From: Pleomorphomonas sp. PLEO
Lineage (GTDB): Bacteria; Pseudomonadota; Alphaproteobacteria; Rhizobiales; Pleomorphomonadaceae
Assembly (NCBI RefSeq): GCF_041320595.1
Contig: NZ_CP166625.1
Coordinates: 3,532,001-3,596,000 of the forward strand
Reading direction: 5' to 3'
DNA: 64,000 nucleotides
The first letter of the stretch is position 1. Each line of letters opens with the position of its first letter. Of this stretch, positions 54,980 through 62,876 are shown piece after piece. The translations under genes and the position numbers were made by a program. Below the pieces are notes generated by a model. That model did not search any database and was not told the origin of the DNA. It saw nothing but the letters and a program-made list of their open reading frames with translations.

Positions 54980-56545
54980 ATGCGGCTTTTCAGGGTGGGA
55001 AGAGCAACCCGAGATGCAGCAGCTCTCATTTTCATCGGTGTTTTGCTTTTCGTTGGCTGCGAGTGGCTCAATCTTTATGAGAATCTCGCAGCACTTCTGC
55101 GAAAATACGAGTATCTTCAGGCTGATGAACTGCTTCTCGCGCTGCTAATTGTCGGTTTTCTGGGCTTCGCTTTCGGTTATCGCCGGCTTCACGATCTGAA
55201 GGTAGAGATGGCTCACCGCAGACGCGCCGAACGCGACGTATCCTGGATCGCAGCTCATGACCCCCTAACGCGTCTTCCCAACCGCATTGGTCTCAAGCAA
55301 GAGGTCGAACGCCTGCGAGCGAGCAACAACGTCGGCAAGCCCCACTTGGCCATGGTAATCGATATCCATGGATTTAAATATATTAACGACATATACGGAA
55401 ATGAGATTAGCGACGAAATACTGGTGGTCGTTGCAGACAGGCTACGTGAAATTTTTGTTGGCGGCTATCTGTTCAGACTAGGCGGCGACCAATTCTATGC
55501 CTCGCAAGAGGGTTCATTGACGAGGGATTGGGAAAAGCTCGCGCGCCGAACTATCAAGCAGATATCCACCCCAATTCTGATTGGTGACCGTAGCTACGAA
55601 GTCTCCGCCTATATCGGGATGGCTCGATATCCCGATGACGCCGCCAATATCAAATATCTTCTTCGATGCGCACTCTCCGCGGCTTCGTTTGCGAAAAGAG
55701 AGCATTCCAACGATCCTAAATGGTTTGATCCGGCTATCGATGAAGCGACAGCCAAATACGCTGATCTGGACAAACAGTTGCGTGCCGCGCTCAAGTCTGG
55801 CGAAGTGAACCCTTATTATCAGCCGATGATCGATTTGACGTCTGGTCGCATTGTCGGATTTGAAGCCCTGGCGCGCTGGCGCCGTCCCGATGGTACCTTC
55901 GTTCCCCCATCGGAGTTCATCGCCCTGGCTGAAGAGACCGGCATGATTGGCGAGCTCTCGGACGTGCTGTTCCGTCAGGCGTGTAGGGACGCCGCTAAAT
56001 GGCCTCGCGCCGTGAGGCTGTCATTTAACGTCTCGCCGGCCCAGTTCAGCAACCGAAGCTTCGGACGAAAAATGCTGGAAACACTTGCGGAAACGGGCCT
56101 TTCCCCCAGTCAGCTCGAGGTGGAGGTTACCGAGTCGATGTTCGTCAAAGACGTGCAGCTCGTAGCCGTTTTGCTCGACGAGCTCAGAGAGGCGGGGGTT
56201 CACATCGCCATTGACGACTTCGGGACCGGCTATTCCAGTCTATCGCAGCTGTCGCGTTTGAGATTTGACAAGCTGAAGATCGATCGGAGCTTCGTGTCGT
56301 CCTTCCTGGACGACGCGAGACAGGCCATGATCATACGAGCGATGATTGGCCTTGGTCGAGGACTAGGAATGAAGACCATTGCCGAGGGAATTGAAGAGGC
56401 ATCCCAGGCCGAGACGCTTCAATTGCTTGGTTGTCATCAGGGGCAGGGGTTCTTGTTCAGCCGCGCAGTCCCCGCCGAACAGGCAATGGGTCTGCTTCAA
56501 ACGACTTGGCCTGTGCGCTCGGAAGATAAAACAGCAATAAACTAG
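54980..56545 (+). CDS. Membrane GGDEF-EAL cyclic-di-GMP signalling protein
   Basis: 521 residues from ATG 54980, behind a long GA-rich ribosome site; an upstream in-frame start is not favoured. Two N-terminal membrane segments (AALIFIGVLLFVGCEWL, LLLALLIVGFLGFAFGY). The GGDEF domain (about 95-245) has HDPLTRLPNR but a degenerate active site, GGDQF. The EAL domain (270-510) keeps FEALARW, NVS, EVTES, DDFGTGYSS, KIDRSF and the late AEGIEE/QGQGF residues. Likely a c-di-GMP phosphodiesterase with a regulatory GGDEF. Lower GC at its 5' end. Confidence 0.92.
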   Translation: MRLFRVGRATRDAAALIFIGVLLFVGCEWLNLYENLAALLRKYEYLQADELLLALLIVGFLGFAFGYRRLHDLKVEMAHRRRAERDVSWIAAHDPLTRLPNRIGLKQEVERLRASNNVGKPHLAMVIDIHGFKYINDIYGNEISDEILVVVADRLREIFVGGYLFRLGGDQFYASQEGSLTRDWEKLARRTIKQISTPILIGDRSYEVSAYIGMARYPDDAANIKYLLRCALSAASFAKREHSNDPKWFDPAIDEATAKYADLDKQLRAALKSGEVNPYYQPMIDLTSGRIVGFEALARWRRPDGTFVPPSEFIALAEETGMIGELSDVLFRQACRDAAKWPRAVRLSFNVSPAQFSNRSFGRKMLETLAETGLSPSQLEVEVTESMFVKDVQLVAVLLDELREAGVHIAIDDFGTGYSSLSQLSRLRFDKLKIDRSFVSSFLDDARQAMIIRAMIGLGRGLGMKTIAEGIEEASQAETLQLLGCHQGQGFLFSRAVPAEQAMGLLQTTWPVRSEDKTAIN

Positions 56546-56809
56546 CAGCCTTCAGCCGATTTTGCCTCCCGGACCGCCGAGAGGCAGTATGGCGCGCTTG
56601 CCGCTTAGCGCCACAGGGTTCCTGAGGGCAAAGATGGAAAGCTCCCTTTTTGGCAGTAGCTGCCTTGAGGGATTTGGCTGCCGTGTCGTAGCCATCGGAA
56701 TTTCTTCCTTGCGCCCTCCGGTTTGTCGGCCTTAACTCCCGCGCGACGACGCAGGCTTTCGTCGTCGATTCAACCCGTTCGCCACCTCAAGATTCGCGGG
56801 AGACGCGCC

Positions 56810-58222
56810 ATGGCCGAAGTCGAGCCCAACGCGCCTGAAACGCTCGGCCTTGCCGGCCTGCCGCCACTCAGGGCCGAAGATGGCGAACTGGATCCTCTCT
56901 TCCTTGACGCGATCCACTCGGCGATCGAGGCAGCCGATGCACGGACCCTCGCAGCGCTGGCCGCCGATCTGCACGAGGCCGATGTCGGCGATATCATCGA
57001 GGCGTTGCCGGCCGATGAGCGAATGCCGTTCATTCAGCTGCTTGGCGAGCATTTCGACTTCGCCGCGCTTACTGAAGTCGATGACACCGTCCGTGCCCAG
57101 CTTATTGAGGAACTGTCGCCCGAGGCGGTGGCGGAGGGTGTCCGCGACCTCGATTCGGACGACGCAGTCTACATCCTCGAGGATCTCGACAACGAAGACC
57201 AAGAGGAGATCCTTGCCAAGCTACCGGCGGTCGACCGCATGGCGTTGCGTCGCAGCCTTGATTTCCCCGAGGAGACCGCCGGTCGGCGGATGCAGACCGA
57301 TTTTATCGCCGTTCCACCATTCTGGACCGCCGGGCAGACCATCGACTACTTGAGAGACCACAAAGACCTGCCGGACGAGTTTTACGAAGTTTTCGTCATT
57401 GACCCCGGTTTCCGCTTTCTAGGAGGCGTGGCGCTCAATCGCCTTCTGCGTGCGCCGCGTCCTACCCGGATGGCCGACATCATGAACGACGAGCGGCAGC
57501 GTGTGTTCGCAACGGACGACCAGGAGGACGTGGCGCGCATGTTCGAGCGCTATAACCTCGTCTCGGCGGCGGTGGTTGACGAAGCGGAACGGCTGGTGGG
57601 CGTTATCACCGTCGATGACGTGGTGGATGTGATCCAGGCTGAGGCGGAGGAGGATATCCGTGCGTTGGCGGGTGTCGGTGACGAAGAAATCTCGGACTCG
57701 GTATTTTATACGCTCCGCACACGATGGGTTTGGCTTTTGTTCAACATGCTGACGGCGTTCCTCGCCTCGTCGGTGATCAGCATGTTCTCCGGCTCGATCT
57801 CGAAAATGGTGGCGCTTGCGGTGCTTATGCCGATCGTCGCCTCGATGGGCGGCAACGCGGCGACGCAGACGATGACCGTGACGGTACGGGCTTTGGCCAC
57901 TCGCGATCTCGATGCACACAATGTTTGGCGGATTTTCGGTCGAGAATTAAGCGTTGGTTTACTCAACGGCGGCAGTTTCGCATTGATCGTCGGGGCGGCG
58001 GCCGCGCTTTGGTTCCAGGACTTGGCTCTGGGAGGGGTGATCGGCGTAGCGATGATCGTCAACCTGTTATCCGCGGCAATGGCCGGCATCCTGATACCTC
58101 TGGCATTCGAACGGTTCGATATCGATCCGGCGGTCGCTTCAGGGGTTTTCGTGACGATGGTGACCGATGTCGTGGGGTTTTTGGCGTTCCTCGGGCTCGC
58201 GTCATGGATTTTACTTGGGTGA
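56810..58222 (+). CDS. mgtE: Magnesium transporter MgtE
   Basis: 470 residues from ATG 56810, with GGGAG 7 bases upstream; a GTG start 87 bases earlier adds basic non-homologous residues. N-terminal MgtE superhelix (LAALAADLHEADVGDIIEAL), two CBS domains (about 155-275, GVITVDDVVDVIQAEAEEDI), then the five-segment membrane domain with PIVASMGGNAATQTMTVTVRAL (Mg selectivity region). Its end overlaps the start of the lysozyme gene by 19 bases. Confidence 0.94.
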   Translation: MAEVEPNAPETLGLAGLPPLRAEDGELDPLFLDAIHSAIEAADARTLAALAADLHEADVGDIIEALPADERMPFIQLLGEHFDFAALTEVDDTVRAQLIEELSPEAVAEGVRDLDSDDAVYILEDLDNEDQEEILAKLPAVDRMALRRSLDFPEETAGRRMQTDFIAVPPFWTAGQTIDYLRDHKDLPDEFYEVFVIDPGFRFLGGVALNRLLRAPRPTRMADIMNDERQRVFATDDQEDVARMFERYNLVSAAVVDEAERLVGVITVDDVVDVIQAEAEEDIRALAGVGDEEISDSVFYTLRTRWVWLLFNMLTAFLASSVISMFSGSISKMVALAVLMPIVASMGGNAATQTMTVTVRALATRDLDAHNVWRIFGRELSVGLLNGGSFALIVGAAAALWFQDLALGGVIGVAMIVNLLSAAMAGILIPLAFERFDIDPAVASGVFVTMVTDVVGFLAFLGLASWILLG

Positions 58223-59024
58223 AAAAGGCTTTTCGGACGAAGCGACGGCGCGGCGGCAAGCCGCCCGCCGGGGCCAGTCGCTGGGCCAGCCTTGCCGCTC
58301 GTCTCGTAAATCCGATCGCCCTCGGCTCACTCGCCTTCGGCCTGTCGGCGTGCGCGTTATTTGATTTCGGTCCGCCGGGTCCTGACGATTATCCGGTGAA
58401 GGGCATCGACGTCTCTTATTACCAGGACGATATCAACTGGCGCTCCGTGGTGGCCGACAACACCGCCTTTGCTTGGCTGAAGGCCACCGAGGGGGGGACT
58501 GGTACGACCCCAAGTTCGACGCCAACTGGTATGGCGCGGCCATGGCGGGCTTGCCGCGCGGCGCCTATCATTTTTGGTATTTTTGCCGTCCGGCGATGGA
58601 ACAGGTGAGCTGGTTCCTGCAGCACGTGCCTTACGATCCTTATGCATTGCCGCCGGTACTCGACATCGAGTGGGTCGATTCCAAGAACTGTCCCGGCCAT
58701 CCGCCGCGCGAAGTGATCATTTCGGAAGTGCGAATCTGGCTCGACGCTATCGAGCGCTACTACGGCAAGCGTCCGATCATCTACACGTCGATCAGCTTCT
58801 ACAACGATCGCCTAAGAGGGGCTTTCCCTGGCTATTTTGTTTGGATAGCCTCCTACAAGGGGCATCCGGTGGTCCGCGATCCCAGCTTGCGTTGGAATTT
58901 CTGGCAGCACACCGAAGCCGGACGGGTCGCTGGTATCCGCGGACGGGTCGATCGCAACGTCTTCAACGGTTCGATCCGCGAATGGCAAGCTTTCCTGCAA
59001 GGTCGGCTCCGCCCAGAAAGTTAG
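58204..59024 (+). pseudogene. GH25 lysozyme-like gene, frame broken at a G7 run
   Basis: Starts at ATG 58204 within mgtE. Frame 0 gives a basic N-terminus, a lipobox-like segment (GSLAFGLSACALF, possible lipoprotein), then KGIDVSYYQDDINWRSVVAD and AWLKATEGG. The frame is lost in seven G (58491-58497). The -1 frame continues the GH25 fold without a gap: DWYDPKFDANWYGAAMAGLP, GAYHFWYFC, PPVLDIEWVDS (catalytic Asp/Glu), YFVWIASYKG, to 59024. Joined product is 273 residues. Everything else is intact, so a one-base undercall of G8 or a very recent mutation is likely. GH25 enzymes cut peptidoglycan glycan chains. Confidence 0.85.
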
Positions 59025-59040
59025 AAGCACCGTGCTGAAA

Positions 59041-59060
59041 GCGGGGAATCGGTTTTCCGC
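59041..59060. other. Small hairpin downstream of the lysozyme gene
   Basis: GCGGGGAA / TTTTCCGC with two G.T wobbles and a 4-base loop, in the gap before the LprI-like gene. Could end lysozyme transcription. Confidence 0.4.
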
Positions 59061-59137
59061 AAAAGCGGTTTGATAACAAAGAAAGGGAGCTACGCTTTTG
59101 CGTTCGTCAGAACGTGCGTTGCTCCAGGGAGATGCAA

Positions 59138-59632
59138 ATGCGGCGGATTGTCATTCTTTGTTTAATTGCAGCCGCGTTTTTCGCCCGTCCTCTCCGCGCT
59201 GAGGAAAACAACCCGGCCAAACCGACCGATGCCGACCGCGACGTGATCACCGCCTGTATCGACAAGGCGGGAGAGGAGGGAGCGAGTGCGCTCCGTTGCG
59301 TCGGTGCCGTATCCGATCCTTGCCTTGCCGAGCCAGGCAACGACAACACAGTGATGATGGCCGCCTGCCTCGAACGCGAGTCCACGATTTGGGACGAGCG
59401 TCTCAATGCCGACTATCGGGCGCTGCTCGCGGGGCTTGAGAGCGAGGCAAAGGACAAACTCAAAGCCGGCCAGAAGGCCTGGCTGACTGTGCGCGATACC
59501 ACCTGCGACGTAGAGAGCGGGTTCTGGTTGGGCGGAACCGGCTTTGGCGGCGCGGTGGCGGGCTGCATGCTGAGAGAAACTGGCGCGCGGGATCTGTCAC
59601 TTGTCGCTCTGCGTGCTTATCTCGAGCAGTGA
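59138..59632 (+). CDS. LprI/DUF1311-type secreted protein
   Basis: 164 residues from ATG 59138 (AGGGA 7 bases upstream); signal peptide MRRIVILCLIAAAFFARPLRA. Mature part has the DUF1311/LprI N-terminal pattern: paired Cys (ACIDKA, LRCVG, AACLERE), STIWDERLNADYRALL, KAGQKAWLTVRDTTC. The M. tuberculosis LprI relative inhibits lysozyme; most members are uncharacterised. Its neighbour is a lysozyme-like gene, which is suggestive only. Confidence 0.85.
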   Translation: MRRIVILCLIAAAFFARPLRAEENNPAKPTDADRDVITACIDKAGEEGASALRCVGAVSDPCLAEPGNDNTVMMAACLERESTIWDERLNADYRALLAGLESEAKDKLKAGQKAWLTVRDTTCDVESGFWLGGTGFGGAVAGCMLRETGARDLSLVALRAYLEQ

Positions 59633-59765
59633 GTGAGCCGTTCACCCTGTCCATCCGGTTGGGTTGCCGTCTGCTCCCCTGATGAGATACGAATGGGTCC
59701 ATCAGGATTTGCGAGTCACGAGGCCCGACCCCTTTGTCGCGGCCGCCACCCACGAGAAGGTCCAC

Positions 59766-60389
59766 ATGATTTCCAAGGATCAGGAATACGTCCGCCTCGA
59801 CGACGAGGAAGAGGAGAAGGACGAAAAGGCCAAGGATGCGACCCAAGCACCGCAGGTCGATAAGTATCTCTTCAAGTCGCGCACGGTTCTGATCACCGGC
59901 CAGGTGACCCAGGAAATGGCCAAAGACGTGACGTCACGTCTGCTGGCACTGGCGGAGGCGAATGCGACCGATCCGATCACCGTCATCGTGTCGTCGCCTG
60001 GCGGCCACGTTGAATCCGGCGATATGATCCATGACATGATCGGCTTCGTGGCAGCCCCGGTGAACATCATAGGTACGGGCTGGGTGGCGAGTGCTGGTGC
60101 ACTGATCTACGTGTCGGTGCCCAAGGAGCGTCGCTTCTGCACGCCCAACACCCGGTTCCTTCTTCATCAGCCGTCCGGTGGTACCGGCGGTATGGCCACT
60201 GACATCGAGATCCAGGCGCGCGAGATCATCAAGATGCGCGATCGTCTCAATCGGATCTTCGCCGATGCCACCGGGCAGCCTGTCGAACGCATCGAGAAGG
60301 ATACCGATCGCGACTACTGGATGAGCGCCGAGGAAGGCATCGCCTATGGTCTTGTCGGCCGGGTCGTGCGGACTGCCACGGACATCTGA
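59766..60389 (+). CDS. ClpP-like serine protease subunit
   Basis: 207 residues from ATG 59766 (GAGAAGG upstream). An acidic, charged N-terminus ([13 protein letters not shown]) precedes the ClpP/crotonase fold: [13 protein letters not shown] (oxyanion Gly), catalytic Ser in [16 protein letters not shown], His in FLLHQPSGG, Asp in [13 protein letters not shown]. All three catalytic residues are visible. This is a divergent ClpP, not the main one; its partner ATPase is unknown. Confidence 0.88.
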   Translation: MISKDQEYVRLDDEEEEKDEKAKDATQAPQVDKYLFKSRTVLITGQVTQEMAKDVTSRLLALAEANATDPITVIVSSPGGHVESGDMIHDMIGFVAAPVNIIGTGWVASAGALIYVSVPKERRFCTPNTRFLLHQPSGGTGGMATDIEIQAREIIKMRDRLNRIFADATGQPVERIEKDTDRDYWMSAEEGIAYGLVGRVVRTATDI

Positions 60390-60396
60390 AACCAGC

Positions 60397-60422
60397 ATGG
60401 GCGGCTCGGATGGGCCGCCCAT
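60397..60422 (+). terminator. Terminator after the ClpP-like gene
   Basis: Perfect 9-bp stem ATGGGCGGC (60397-60405) / GCCGCCCAT (60414-60422), 8-base loop, followed by CGTTTAG. Confidence 0.7.
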
Positions 60423-60509
60423 CGTTTAGCTTGTGGCGCCTGCGTCGTTGACGTTCAGGAAAGGGCGCTAAGCCGATCAACGGATTGACCTCCTCGCGTT
60501 CCTCGGATC

Positions 60510-60902
60510 ATGTCCATGCTGGGGAAGCTATGGCGCCGCCTGTCGGCGGGGAGGACGAGATTGATTGGCTTTAGAATGATTGCCCTTTCGATTGGCTTCA
60601 GCCTTTCGTCCGGGATGGCACTGGCTCAGTCAGCCAGCCCCTATGACATGACTTACGCGCTTCGCGACGGTAAGCCGACCCCGCTTTACACAGATATGAG
60701 CGAGAAGGCGGCGAAAAAGAGCACGCTTTCGGGCGATGCCAAGGGCATTGTGCTACGCTGGTGCCGTGACGAAATTCCTTTTGGTTCCTGGCAGTTCGGC
60801 AGTCGGAAGACTCAGCTTGCGCTGCTCGATGCGCGGTGGTGTGAAATCTCCTACAATGGCGTTGTCGGCAATGTGCCCGGCAAGGTTCTGACTCCTCAGT
60901 AG
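60510..60902 (+). CDS. Secreted SH3-like domain protein
   Basis: 130 residues. Hydrophobic signal segment FRMIALSIGFSLSSGMALAQ at about residues 21-40, then a bacterial SH3-like domain (DGKPTPLYTDMSEKAAK, LRWCRDEIPFGSWQFG, ARWCEISYNGVVGNVPGKVL). Such domains often bind cell-wall peptides. The exact role is unknown. Followed by the YdcF-like gene after 38 bases. Confidence 0.78.
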   Translation: MSMLGKLWRRLSAGRTRLIGFRMIALSIGFSLSSGMALAQSASPYDMTYALRDGKPTPLYTDMSEKAAKKSTLSGDAKGIVLRWCRDEIPFGSWQFGSRKTQLALLDARWCEISYNGVVGNVPGKVLTPQ

Positions 60903-60940
60903 CGGGACCGGATTCGCCTTGGAGAAGGAGGGCCGACAAG

Positions 60941-61741
60941 GTGTTCTATGTGCTCTCCAAGCTCGGCTTCCTGTTCCTACGCCCATCCAACGCGCTTCTT
61001 CTGGCGTTGTTGTTCGGTGTGGGATTACGAGTGTTTGGTTGGCGGCGGCGGGGCGCTGAGCTGATTGGCATTGCGCTCGGCATTCTTGTCATTTGCTCTT
61101 GGACTGGTGTTCCAACGATCCTGCTGAGACCGCTCGAACAGCGCTTTTCGGTGCCGGACGACCCCGATCGCCTGAATCCGGCCGGCATTCTGGTACTGGG
61201 CGGTGTGGTTGACAGCAGTCTGTCGACCGAACTCCATTCGGCCGAGCTCATTGATGGGGCCGAACGGCTGGTCGTTGCCGCTGAGCTTGCCCGGCGCTAT
61301 CCCAATGCCCGGATTTTGCTATCGGGCGGCTCAAACGGCGTATTTGCCAATAACGATGTCGCCGAATCGGCCGTTGCCAGGGATCTTCTGATCGAGTTTG
61401 GCGTACCGGCGGCCCGAATTTCCATCGAGGACCACTCTCGCAATACACACGAGAACGCCGTCTTCAGCTTTTCCGCCGCTGAGCCGGCACCGCAGGAACA
61501 ATGGCTGCTGGTGACCTCTGCCTTCCACATGCCGCGCGCCATCGGTACGTTCCGCGCCGCAGGTTGGAACGGCGTGGTGGCGTGGCCGGTCGACTATCGA
61601 AACGGTGCCACCACGGACTGGTTCGGTGGCAGAACAGCCGCCGAAGGACTGACCATGACCGATATGGCCGTCCGCGAATGGATCGGCCTCGTAGCCTATC
61701 GCTTTGCCGGGTACACGGACGCGTTGCTGCCACGGCCATGA
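60941..61741 (+). CDS. YdcF/ElyC-family (DUF218) membrane protein
   Basis: 266 residues, GTG start. Two N-terminal hydrophobic segments (NALLLALLFGVGLRVF, GIALGILVICSWTGV), then the DUF218 core: GILVLGGVVDSSL, RYPNARILLSGGSNGVF, ARDLLIEFGVPAARISIEDHSRNTHENA and LLVTSAFHMPRAIGTFRAAG. ElyC-type proteins affect envelope and peptidoglycan/polysaccharide synthesis. Function here inferred only at family level. Confidence 0.88.
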   Translation: MFYVLSKLGFLFLRPSNALLLALLFGVGLRVFGWRRRGAELIGIALGILVICSWTGVPTILLRPLEQRFSVPDDPDRLNPAGILVLGGVVDSSLSTELHSAELIDGAERLVVAAELARRYPNARILLSGGSNGVFANNDVAESAVARDLLIEFGVPAARISIEDHSRNTHENAVFSFSAAEPAPQEQWLLVTSAFHMPRAIGTFRAAGWNGVVAWPVDYRNGATTDWFGGRTAAEGLTMTDMAVREWIGLVAYRFAGYTDALLPRP

Positions 61742-61750
61742 GACGCCGCT

Positions 61751-62116
61751 TCAGTCCTCGTCGTCGTCCAATATAAAATCGTCGTCCAGCAGATCATCTT
61801 CCGGCTTCGGAGCCTCGTACACCGGCATCGGCTCTCCTTCAGCCCGCAGGCGGATGCGGTAAAGGCCGCGCACGCGGTCGGGATCGACAGGTTTGCCCTT
61901 CCTGATCATGATCACCTTGCCATCCTTGGCGAGGCGCGCCGCCTCGTCCTTGATCGGCTTCATCAGGCGGCGCCAAACCTTCTCGTCCTTGCCGGCGATG
62001 GCGCGAGCGACGGCGTCCGGGCTGATGGACTTGCCGGCAGGCGACTCGGCGGCCATTTGCAGCAGGACGTCACGGATTTGGCCGGCCTTGACGCGGCGCG
62101 GATCGACGTCGGTCAC
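61751..62116 (-). CDS. DUF3253 protein with acidic tail
   Basis: 121 residues. Winged-helix-like DUF3253 unit: IRDVLLQMAAE, ISPDAVARAIAG, WRRLMKPIKDEAARLAKDGK, MIRKGKPVDPDRVRGLYRIR. The last 20 residues are nearly all Asp/Glu/Leu. Function unknown. Its ATG overlaps the stop of the DUF599 gene (4 bases). Confidence 0.82.
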   Translation of the reverse strand: MTDVDPRRVKAGQIRDVLLQMAAESPAGKSISPDAVARAIAGKDEKVWRRLMKPIKDEAARLAKDGKVIMIRKGKPVDPDRVRGLYRIRLRAEGEPMPVYEAPKPEDDLLDDDFILDDDED

Positions 62117-62802
62117 TCGTATCTCCTCATGGCCTTGACGGCGTTGGAGGTAAACTGGCGGCGCGCGAGCACCACCGCGATGAAGGTCGAGCTAAGGATA
62201 AACGGCAGCGGTCCGAGGAAGCAGCCGAGATAGCCGATCGACATGAAGAAGGCGCGAAGGCCGCGATTGAAGTTGGTTCCGGCCACCACGATAATCGACG
62301 ACGCTCGTGCCACCGCCTTGTCCATTTCCGTGGTGTCCGCCTCGGACGGCGGCGGCAACGCGCCAAGCAGGATGGAGCCGAAGTTGAACATGCGATAGGC
62401 CCAGCCGAACTTGAAGAAGGCATAGGCATAGATGCCAAGCAGGCCCATCACCTTGTACTCGAAGGCAACGGGATTAGTGGCCGTGAGTTCTGAGAGCGCC
62501 GAAACGAGGCCGACAGCGTGATCGACCGAGTTCAGCAGCGTGAAGCCACCGCCGATGGCGAGAAGCGAAGTTGACGCGAAGAAGGCGGTGCCATTCTGCA
62601 GGCCGGCCACGATGGCCGTATCAACCATGCGGAGATCCCGCGTTGCGGCCTGCCTTACCCAGCCGTGCCGACCGATATTGATGAAATGGGTGAGCGAATG
62701 CTTGGACCAGGGGCTGTTTTCGGTAAGCCAAGCCTGTCCGAACCACATGGCGAGGAACCAGACGAAGGCAGCGATGTCGAAAGGCGTGAAGGCGGTCGTC
62801 AT
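62113..62802 (-). CDS. DUF599 integral membrane protein
   Basis: 229 residues, about four membrane segments (FDIAAFVWFLAMWFGQAWL, IVAGLQNGTAFFASTSLLAIGGGF, VMGLLGIYAYAFFKFGWAYRMFNF, GYLGCFLGPLPFILSSTFIAVVLA). Typical DUF599 spacing, including NFNRGLRAFFMS. Function unknown. Likely co-transcribed with the DUF3253 gene. Confidence 0.85.
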   Translation of the reverse strand: MTTAFTPFDIAAFVWFLAMWFGQAWLTENSPWSKHSLTHFINIGRHGWVRQAATRDLRMVDTAIVAGLQNGTAFFASTSLLAIGGGFTLLNSVDHAVGLVSALSELTATNPVAFEYKVMGLLGIYAYAFFKFGWAYRMFNFGSILLGALPPPSEADTTEMDKAVARASSIIVVAGTNFNRGLRAFFMSIGYLGCFLGPLPFILSSTFIAVVLARRQFTSNAVKAMRRYE

Positions 62803-62876
62803 GGCGGTTGTCCGGAGAAGCAGATCAAGTCGACGATATAGACTCGTAAAACAGGGTAAAAGCGGCCGGGTGACAA

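Noticed and set aside
54243-54980. Integrated element at tRNA-Leu
   Set aside because: No integrase and no duplicate of the tRNA 3' end in the window; only base composition hints at transfer.
56546-56809. Magnesium riboswitch before mgtE
   Set aside because: Looked for stems typical of an M-box or ykkC-like fold; none could be supported by eye.
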